Both the position numbers and the translations under genes were made by a program. The notes beneath the pieces were generated by a model. It saw only the letters and a list, made by a program, of their open reading frames with translations. It did no database searches and was not told the origin of the DNA. DNA of 64,000 bases from Lysobacterales bacterium (GTDB taxonomy: Bacteria > Pseudomonadota > Gammaproteobacteria > Xanthomonadales > SZUA-36), in assembly GCA_014238945.1 (NCBI GenBank), contig JABAAB010000070.1, positions 31,090 through 95,089 on the forward strand. Reading direction: 5' to 3'. Positions 58,484-64,000 of this stretch are shown here, piece by piece (within the stretch, counting starts at the first letter, position 1; the number at the start of each line of letters is the position of its first letter).

Positions 58484-59190
58484 GCGGTGGACAAGAAAAC
58501 ATTGATCCATTGGAACAACAGAAATTCGACCTGTTGGCCGCGTCCTGGTGGGATCCTGACGGTGAATCCAGACCGCTACACGATTTGAATCCAGCCCGTC
58601 TTGCGTTCATAACCGAGCGGGTTGAACTACAGGGCAAAAGAGTCATTGATGTAGGTTGTGGCGGTGGAATTTTGTCAGAGTCCATGTCAGCCCAGGGGGC
58701 CGAAGTTACCGGCATTGATGTTGCAGCCAAAGCTCTGGCGGTGGCCAGGTTGCATCTGCATGAGTCAGGTGTTCAGGTTGATTATCAGCACTCGACAGCA
58801 GAAGCATGGGCACAGCACAACGCGGGTGAGGCAGAGGTGGTCACCTGTATGGAGATGCTGGAGCATGTTCCCGACCCCTCATCGGTAATCAAGGCCTGTT
58901 CGATGATGCTGGTTGAAGGTGGTCATTTGTTTTTGAGTACACTGAACAGAACCTTGGCTGCTTTTGCCATCGCGATACTGGGTGGGGAGCATATCGCCCG
59001 TATTATCCCAACAGGTACGCATCAGTATGATCGTTTTATTAAACCGTCTGAATTATGTCATTGGTTAAGGAATTCAGACATGCACACGGTGGAGATTTGT
59101 GGAATACACTACAATCATTTAGGCCGCACCGCCCACACCGGAGGACATGTGCGGGTTAATTATATCGTTCACGCAACCCGATCTCCGTGA
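58480..59190 (+). CDS. ubiG: Ubiquinone biosynthesis O-methyltransferase
   Basis: Performs both O-methylation steps of ubiquinone synthesis. The 236-residue protein shows LAASWWDPDGESRPLHDLNP, the S-adenosylmethionine-binding VIDVGCGGGILSE (about residue 55), CMEMLEHVPDP, LFLSTLNRTLAAFAIAILGG and GTHQYDRFIKPSEL. The start overlaps the mtaD stop as ATGA. As a SAM user it produces S-adenosylhomocysteine, the likely substrate of its neighbour mtaD. Confidence 0.96.
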   Translation: MSGGQENIDPLEQQKFDLLAASWWDPDGESRPLHDLNPARLAFITERVELQGKRVIDVGCGGGILSESMSAQGAEVTGIDVAAKALAVARLHLHESGVQVDYQHSTAEAWAQHNAGEAEVVTCMEMLEHVPDPSSVIKACSMMLVEGGHLFLSTLNRTLAAFAIAILGGEHIARIIPTGTHQYDRFIKPSELCHWLRNSDMHTVEICGIHYNHLGRTAHTGGHVRVNYIVHATRSP

Positions 59191-59244
59191 TGACACAAAC
59201 CACCGAAAGTCTGCGCCTCCGGCTTATCAACGGATGAATTGGTT

Positions 59245-59907
59245 GTGATAAAAACGGTTTTATTCGACCTTGATGGAACATTGCTGGATTCAGCCCCCGA
59301 CCTGGTTGGTACATTGAATTACTTGCGATCAGGGCTGGGCCTGGGTGCCATGCCGGTCGAAGAATTACGCCATTTTGTTTCCCAGGGAGCAGTTGCTCTC
59401 ATCAGGGCCGGAATGCCGCCATGTGACGAGGAAACACTGGAGGGTTGGCGGAAACAATTCCTGAGTCACTACGCAGATAACAGTTTTGTTCAATCACGAC
59501 CATTTGACGGTGTTGAGTATGTGTTATCCGATCTGACTTCCAGACGAATACCCTGGGGTATTGTTACCAATAAAATGGAATCACTGAGCTTGCCGATTCT
59601 TGATAAATTGGGTTGGTTAACATCTGCTGAGACGATTATTTGTGGGGATACGGTAAGCCATTGCAAACCACATCCCGCACCGGTCCTGGCTGCCTGTGAG
59701 GCCATCGGGATCCGCCCTCGCGACGCATTGATGGTAGGTGATGACAGGCGGGACATCCAAGCGGGACAACGTGCCGGAAGCAGGACAGCACTGGCCCTTT
59801 ACGGATACGCCACCATGGAGTGTCGTTCGGTTATGGACAAAAGCACCGACTTACTGGATGTTCCGATGGATGTATTGCGTCTGCTGGAAAACGATAAGAG
59901 TTCATGA
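59245..59907 (+). CDS. mupP: HAD phosphatase, MupP/phosphoglycolate phosphatase type
   Basis: A 220-residue haloacid-dehalogenase phosphatase with DLDGTLLDSAPDL (nucleophile Asp), a cap domain, VTNKM, HCKPHP (Lys) and MVGDDRRDIQAG (metal Asp). Orthologs in this position after ubiG in Pseudomonas act on N-acetylmuramic acid 6-phosphate in peptidoglycan recycling (MupP); others are annotated phosphoglycolate phosphatase (gph). Gene order favours MupP. The GTG at 59245 is my start; TTG at 59239 is also possible. Confidence 0.8.
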   Translation: MIKTVLFDLDGTLLDSAPDLVGTLNYLRSGLGLGAMPVEELRHFVSQGAVALIRAGMPPCDEETLEGWRKQFLSHYADNSFVQSRPFDGVEYVLSDLTSRRIPWGIVTNKMESLSLPILDKLGWLTSAETIICGDTVSHCKPHPAPVLAACEAIGIRPRDALMVGDDRRDIQAGQRAGSRTALALYGYATMECRSVMDKSTDLLDVPMDVLRLLENDKSS

Positions 59908-60770
59908 TGACAGGCAAGATGTCTCATGAGTTTGTCGTGTGTAAGGAATTATCCATGCAACCGGGCAGTCTGTTTGAATTGACCAGTCGTTTTGTCAAGC
60001 CGGAGCGACGCGAGGCATTGGTGGCTCTGTATGCATTGCAACATTCCATTGGGTCGATTCCAGATATTCGCACAGACGATGCCGTTAAATGGGCCAAACT
60101 CGAATGGTGGAGCAAGGAACTTGCTTCGGATTCCACCTCGCTTTCAAGGCATCCAGTACTGCGATTGTTATATACGACCGGGGCGAGAGAGAAACTGGAC
60201 AATGCGCTGATATTGCGTCTGGTGAGTGATGCTGTCTCGCAGATAGATGTGAGCCCATGCCCCGATGAAGCCACAATGTTTCAAACATGTGCGGCTGACG
60301 GCGAGACTGCGACCATGATGGAATTGGCGCTTGACGGGGTGCAGATCAGCAGGCGAAGCCTGCGCAGTCTTTGCGCAGCAACCAGCCTGTATCGGTTGGT
60401 CTTGAAGCTGGTGGAGGGCAGGGACCTCCAGAATCATTCTGTCCCTCTGTACCTGCAGGCAAAATTTGAGGTCACCCTGAATGAGCTCCGACAAAAACCC
60501 CCACCTGATGAATACATGGAAATTGTTTGTCATCTGGTCGAAAAGGCGAGCCAATGGTACCGGGAGGGTTTGAAAGCTTGTGTTTTTACTGGTGGACATG
60601 GGAGCGGCGCCCATCTCCAGTTGCGTTGGGCGATAGAACAAAGATGGTTGGCTCGCGTGGGTAATAATATCCACTGGGTAGAGGATAAAAGATTAAAATT
60701 AGGTCCGGCAGACGCATGGTTTGCCTGGCGATTCATGAGGCGATTGAAACTCAGACACACATCAAGTTGA
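59904..60770 (+). CDS. Divergent squalene/phytoene synthase-like protein
   Basis: A 288-residue protein that resembles the all-helical squalene/phytoene synthase fold: YALQHSIGSIPDIRTDDAVK and AKLEWWSKEL near the start, and a long helical C-terminal half. The two aspartate-rich motifs that bind magnesium and diphosphate are not visible, since the region that should hold the second reads LKLVEGRDLQNHSVP. I therefore doubt prenyl-transfer activity; a NDUFAF6-like assembly role or scaffold is conceivable but unproven. ATGA overlap with mupP shows cotranscription with mtaD-ubiG-mupP. Confidence 0.6.
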   Translation: MMTGKMSHEFVVCKELSMQPGSLFELTSRFVKPERREALVALYALQHSIGSIPDIRTDDAVKWAKLEWWSKELASDSTSLSRHPVLRLLYTTGAREKLDNALILRLVSDAVSQIDVSPCPDEATMFQTCAADGETATMMELALDGVQISRRSLRSLCAATSLYRLVLKLVEGRDLQNHSVPLYLQAKFEVTLNELRQKPPPDEYMEIVCHLVEKASQWYREGLKACVFTGGHGSGAHLQLRWAIEQRWLARVGNNIHWVEDKRLKLGPADAWFAWRFMRRLKLRHTSS

Positions 60771-60792
60771 AAGTAGTCGGGAGATAAGATTG

Positions 60793-61161
60793 ATGCAAAA
60801 TTGTACAGGTGGTTGTCACTGTGGCCAGGTAAAATTTGAGGTGGAGGTGCCAGTAAATCCAGTGGTTCACCGATGTAATTGTTCAATTTGTCTGAAATCC
60901 GGCTATCTTCACGTGATTGTGCCGGCTGATCGGTTCAATCTGCTTTGTGGTGACGATAGCCTGCACGAATACCGATTTCATACCGGTGTGGCCCGTCATC
61001 TGTTTTGTCGGAATTGTGGGGTCAAGTCATTCTATATCCCCCGTTCACATCCGGACGGCATCAGTGTCAATCTGAATTGTCTCGAATTGTCCGGGGATAT
61101 TGATGTCACGATAGAGTCATTTGATGGGAGTAACTGGAGCAGGAACAGAGAGAGACTATAG
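60793..61161 (+). CDS. GFA/DUF636 family zinc protein
   Basis: A 122-residue protein of the glutathione-dependent formaldehyde-activating (GFA) family. The zinc-cysteine pattern is complete: GGCHCGQVKFE, CNCSICLKSG and FCRNCGVKSF. Name aside, few family members have proven activity. GGGAG lies about 9 bases upstream of the ATG. It follows the synthase-like gene by 22 bases and converges with fmdB. Confidence 0.85.
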   Translation: MQNCTGGCHCGQVKFEVEVPVNPVVHRCNCSICLKSGYLHVIVPADRFNLLCGDDSLHEYRFHTGVARHLFCRNCGVKSFYIPRSHPDGISVNLNCLELSGDIDVTIESFDGSNWSRNRERL

Positions 61162-61208
61162 ACTTACAATTTACCGCCGGTTGGTAACACCGTTATCAGG
61201 GCGGACGG

Positions 61209-61499
61209 CTATGTTCCTTTTTTGTCTGAGATGATATCCGGGCCCTTACCCGCGGTCTTTTCGTATACACCCTTTTCAACTTTCCTGAACTGTGTGAAGC
61301 CATGTTTTTCAAGCGTATCCCGCTGCAATGAAGGGCTGGGTGAAGCCAGGCTGGGACGTGAAATCTTTCTGCCAACGGGATTATGGCATTCGGGACACAA
61401 GGTGATCTCCGTGTCCGACAGTTTCTGCATTAATTCAAAACTGCCCGAGCAATATGTGCAATTGTCTTTGCCTCGGGCCTGATATTCATATATGGGCAT
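61209..61499 (-). CDS. FmdB family zinc-ribbon protein
   Basis: A 96-residue putative regulatory protein of the FmdB type. It starts MPIYEYQARGKDNCTYCSGS and has a zinc ribbon from CTYC, then CPEC after LSDTEITL. The C-terminal part is basic and low-complexity. In other gammaproteobacteria such genes often lie beside aspS, but that gene is not in this window. The role is unknown. Confidence 0.83.
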   Translation of the reverse strand: MPIYEYQARGKDNCTYCSGSFELMQKLSDTEITLCPECHNPVGRKISRPSLASPSPSLQRDTLEKHGFTQFRKVEKGVYEKTAGKGPDIISDKKGT

Positions 61500-61642
61500 T
61501 CAAATCACCAATACAGTACAACACCACAAGAATCCGTTGAATCGCGTATGGAGTCAACCGGCTGAGAGTAAATTTTAGGTGTTTTTGTTTCCTGCTCATA
61601 CACAAATCGGTAAAATTGACCTTTCACCTCAGAAATTGATTC

Positions 61643-62356
61643 ATGGTTCTTAAAAACAAGACACTGCTGATAACCGGTGCAGCGGGGGGGCTCGGAGCAG
61701 CGCTCGCGTTGCAATGTGCACAAAACGGGGCCAACATCATTCTGCTGGACAAGAATCGACGGGGACTGACGGCATTGAGTGATCGGATCACCGGAAATGG
61801 TCTGGCGGCTCCCGGGTTGTATCCAATGGATTTGGCCGGTGCAGGAATAGATGATTTTTCAAGCCTGGTTGAAACCATCAAAGTTGAACACGGCTCTCTG
61901 AACGCGTTGATCCATTGTGCTGTTGACTTCGAAGGACTCCAGCCTCTGGACCAGATTAAACCGTTGAGTTGGTTAAAATCTATGCAGGTTAATGTCAACG
62001 CCCCCTGGCTGTTATCCTGTGCTTGTCTGCCCCTGTTAAAGCAGGAAGAAAGAAGCCATTTGTTTTTTTTGCTGGATGATCTGGATAAAGTTTCGGGCGC
62101 CTACTGGGGTGCTTACGGCACTTCAAAGGCGGCTCTGACAGGATTGGTTAAGCAATTTGTTGAATCGTTGAGCAATACAAAGGTCATTGTCCGGGGAATC
62201 ATTCCAGGTGTTATGCGTACGGCTTTCAGGGCCAGTGCCTATCATGCGGAAAACCCATTGAACCAGCCTGGTCCGGAGATAGCCGCAAGGAAAATTATTG
62301 ACTTGGTCTTGGCCGACAAATTGCCTCGAGGTGTCATTGTCAACATCACCGATTAG
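61643..62356 (+). CDS. yciK: Short-chain dehydrogenase, YciK type
   Basis: A 237-residue NAD(P)-dependent oxidoreductase with the cofactor motif TGAAGGLGAALA, an NVNAPW segment with the catalytic Asn, and the active-site pair YWGAYGTSK (Tyr and Lys). The combination AYWGAYG is characteristic of YciK proteins. In Pseudomonas the yciK-like gene follows ubiG-mupP; here three genes intervene. Substrate is unknown. There is no strong ribosome site, so the start is tentative. Confidence 0.82.
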   Translation: MVLKNKTLLITGAAGGLGAALALQCAQNGANIILLDKNRRGLTALSDRITGNGLAAPGLYPMDLAGAGIDDFSSLVETIKVEHGSLNALIHCAVDFEGLQPLDQIKPLSWLKSMQVNVNAPWLLSCACLPLLKQEERSHLFFLLDDLDKVSGAYWGAYGTSKAALTGLVKQFVESLSNTKVIVRGIIPGVMRTAFRASAYHAENPLNQPGPEIAARKIIDLVLADKLPRGVIVNITD

Positions 62357-62377
62357 CCAATTTGACACCCTGAAATT

Positions 62378-63211
62378 TCACAGTTCAGCAGTTGCAGCCT
62401 CGTAACCAATCATGGCCTGCTTGATATTCATTCCCCAGCGATAACCACCCAGAGTACCCAGGCTATTGATGACGCGATGACAGGGAATAATCCAGGCAAC
62501 GGGGTTCCTGCCAATGGCCGTTCCAACAGCTCTGCTGGCCCTGGCATTACCGGTAAATTTTGCCAGCTGTCCATAAGTGCAATGGGTGGCTGATGGCAGG
62601 TTAAGCAATGCTTCCCAGATCTGCAGCTGAAAAGGGCTGCCCCTTAGCCATACCTTCAGTTGCTTTGTTTTCGAACCGGTAAATATTTTATCCAGTAATC
62701 GCTCCGCAGCTTCGGGGTCTTCGAATACCCTGGCGTCTGGCCATTGCTCTGTAAATTCCGACCAGGTCGTTTGCCTGTCTTTTTCGTAGCAGAAACCAAG
62801 AAAACAAAGGCCCCTCCCGGTCCAGGCAACCAGCGCCTCGCCAAATGGTGTCTGACCGTGTCCAAAGTTTACTTTTACACCCTGTCCTTTGCGTTTTGCT
62901 TCACCGGGTGTCATGGCCTGGGTTGTGATCAGTAAATCATGTAGTCTTCCAGAGCCGGAAAGTCCGCTGGAAAGCGCGGCGTCCAGCACCGTATGACCTT
63001 GTCTAAGACGCTCCAGGGCCTGCTTTTTTGTCATATGTTTCAAAAACTGTTTTGGTGAAACACCAACCCATTCCTGGAACAGGCGCTGTAGGTAATGGGG
63101 GCTAAATCCCATATGTTGTGAAAGTTGATTCAGGCCGGGTTGCTTCTTCTGGTTCCGCTCAAGCCAGGCAAGGGCATCGGCAATCAATTGATAGTGGTAG
63201 TTGGAGTCCAT
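62378..63211 (-). CDS. AraC-type HTH fused to O6-alkylguanine-DNA alkyltransferase
   Basis: A 277-residue protein with an AraC-type helix-turn-helix region (about residues 8-105) and a C-terminal alkyltransferase domain with the acceptor Cys in PCHRV and the YGQLAKFTGNARASRAVG segment. It lacks the N-terminal zinc Cys domain of Ada that senses methylphosphotriesters, so it is an Ada-like repair protein whose regulatory signal is unclear. It repairs methylated guanine in DNA by self-alkylation. It is divergent from the HIT gene, with 118 bases between starts. Confidence 0.88.
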   Translation of the reverse strand: MDSNYHYQLIADALAWLERNQKKQPGLNQLSQHMGFSPHYLQRLFQEWVGVSPKQFLKHMTKKQALERLRQGHTVLDAALSSGLSGSGRLHDLLITTQAMTPGEAKRKGQGVKVNFGHGQTPFGEALVAWTGRGLCFLGFCYEKDRQTTWSEFTEQWPDARVFEDPEAAERLLDKIFTGSKTKQLKVWLRGSPFQLQIWEALLNLPSATHCTYGQLAKFTGNARASRAVGTAIGRNPVAWIIPCHRVINSLGTLGGYRWGMNIKQAMIGYEAATAEL

Positions 63212-63329
63212 GTGGCTATTGTAAGAGTTGTGCTGGTAATGACCACCCGATTCTTGTCATATTAGCCAGCAGGTTTCATGGGACAAAGTAGGGTAGTATT
63301 TCCGAACAATGACCATCAAGGTGACAATC

Positions 63330-63674
63330 ATGTCTGAAGATCTTTTTTTGAAAATAATTTCCAGGGAAATTCCAGCCGACATCATTTATGAAAATAATGA
63401 TGTCCTGGCTTTCAGGGACATTAATCCGCAGGCACCGCTGCATGTATTGATCATACCCAAGTTGCGCGTAAGAACCATCAATGACATGCAAACGCAACAT
63501 GCCGAATTGTTTGGCAAGCTATTTCTCGCTGCAAGGGAAATTGCACTGGAGCAGGGCGTTGCAGAGGATGGCTACAGAGTTGTCATGAATTGCAATGAAG
63601 GGGGTGGTCAGACGGTCTTCCACGTACATCTTCATTTGCTGGGAGGTCGGCAGTTTGGTTGGCCGCCAGGTTAG
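63330..63674 (+). CDS. hinT: HIT family nucleotide-binding protein
   Basis: A 114-residue HINT-type nucleoside phosphoramidase/hydrolase. It starts MSEDLFLKIISREIPADI and has FRDINPQAPLHVLIIPK and the triad HVHLHLLGG at the C-terminal end (HxHxHxx). I chose the ATG at 63330 with AAGGTG 5 bases upstream; the frame extends seven codons further. It is followed by a strong bidirectional terminator. Confidence 0.92.
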   Translation: MSEDLFLKIISREIPADIIYENNDVLAFRDINPQAPLHVLIIPKLRVRTINDMQTQHAELFGKLFLAAREIALEQGVAEDGYRVVMNCNEGGGQTVFHVHLHLLGGRQFGWPPG

Positions 63675-63747
63675 ACCGATTTTTGGGGCTTGCTGAAGAT
63701 GCAAGCCGGCAGGGTCGTTCCGGATATAATTCCATTTTCTAAACAAC

Positions 63748-63778
63748 AAATCGCCCCAGCACAATGCGGGGGCGATTT
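63748..63778. terminator. Bidirectional terminator after hinT
   Basis: A perfect 10-base stem (AAATCGCCCC and GGGGCGATTT) encloses an 11-base loop. The T-rich right arm serves the rightward transcript, and the reverse complement likewise ends in T-rich sequence, so it can also terminate the leftward gene at the right edge. Confidence 0.85.
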
Positions 63779-63852
63779 ATCTCGTTGGATATTCTTTTAA
63801 TCAGGTGTCACAACCATATTGGATGCAGTTGTAACCTATCCTTCATACCAGC

Positions 63853-64000
63853 CTATTTATAGGTGTCTTCTTCAAACCAGAATGAATCTGAATCATCACC
63901 ATCCTGACACAATCCCGTGTCACCCATGACTTTGATGTTGTTAAAAGAAACTACTTCAGCAAAATCAGAGTCAAGCACCGAAACTGATGCGGTTTGGCAA
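63853..64000 (-). CDS. C-terminal end of an unidentified protein (right edge)
   Basis: An open minus-strand frame runs in from the window edge to a TAG at 63853-63855, giving 48 residues plus a partial codon. It starts CQTASVSVLDSDFAEVV at the edge and ends SDSFWFEEDTYK. The acidic, Cys-containing tail (GLCQDGDDSDSF) recalls an exported protein, but that is a guess. The start and most of the gene are outside the window. A bidirectional terminator lies downstream, which supports a real leftward gene. Confidence 0.6.
   Translation of the reverse strand, partial: CQTASVSVLDSDFAEVVSFNNIKVMGDTGLCQDGDDSDSFWFEEDTYK

Overview
The window looks like chromosomal core sequence of a free-living, aerobic, Gram-negative gammaproteobacterium that I cannot place further. 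The evidence is gene content and order: rho/trxA divergent from an rhlB-like helicase, ftsE-ftsX-rpoH, gpmI-envC-ctpA divergent from a yibN-like rhodanese gene, secB, gpsA and trmL, xseB-ispA-dxs, an EF-P with Lys34, and a cytochrome c oxidase block arranged as I remember it in Pseudomonas. Almost all genes are intact and tightly packed. I see no tRNA or rRNA gene, insertion sequence, prophage or CRISPR array.

Layout. 0-2.3 kb: end of prpC and complete prpD (methylcitrate cycle). 2.5-8.7 kb: rho and trxA leftward; rhlB-like helicase, ftsE, ftsX and rpoH rightward, closed by a good terminator. 8.7-11.7 kb: glycine decarboxylase gcvP. 11.7-19.7 kb: an aa3-type cytochrome c oxidase locus (ctaC-ctaD-small ORF-ctaG-ctaE and SURF1/Sco-like/ctaA/ctaB) with a DUF2909 gene between the halves. 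20-23.2 kb: putA. 23.3-26.9 kb: gspA-gspB, rhomboid protease, DUF1820. 26.9-33.8 kb: ctpA, envC, gpmI, rhodanese, secB, gpsA, trmL. 33.9-34.5 kb: an acidic exported protein with an internal repeat. 34.7-40.3 kb: split class II ribonucleotide reductase nrdJa-nrdJb behind two NrdR boxes, then deoA-deoD-cdd. 40.3-46.5 kb: the most accessory-like part, with a Tat-exported gluconate-dehydrogenase subunit 3, a broken GMC oxidoreductase, a RidA protein with a signal peptide, and a DUF1800/DUF1501 pair. 46.9-53.9 kb: universal stress protein, dxs-ispA-xseB, tilS, accA, gluQ. 54-56 kb: a FimX-like degenerate GGDEF/EAL protein. 56.4-63.7 kb: efp, mtaD-ubiG-mupP with a degenerate squalene/phytoene-synthase-like gene, GFA protein, fmdB, yciK-like SDR, AraC-alkyltransferase fusion, HIT protein. 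The right edge carries the C-terminal end of an unrecognised leftward gene.

How the genes work together: the respiratory block supplies structural subunits, heme A synthesis and copper insertion for one terminal oxidase. putA, prpCD and gcvP feed amino-acid and propionate carbon into central metabolism. The nrdJ and deo/cdd genes put deoxynucleotide synthesis beside nucleoside salvage. The mtaD-ubiG-mupP group joins S-adenosyl nucleoside recycling, ubiquinone synthesis and sugar-phosphate repair.

The items most worth a second look are the GMC gene carrying both an in-frame stop and an apparent internal deletion, the repeat-containing acidic exported protein with a nested-hairpin leader, the structured leader ahead of the DUF1800/DUF1501 pair, an FNR-type palindrome ahead of the universal stress gene, the Sco-like protein lacking its expected copper histidine, and a phytoene-synthase-like protein without its metal-binding aspartates. 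I found no complete system that I would call undescribed.
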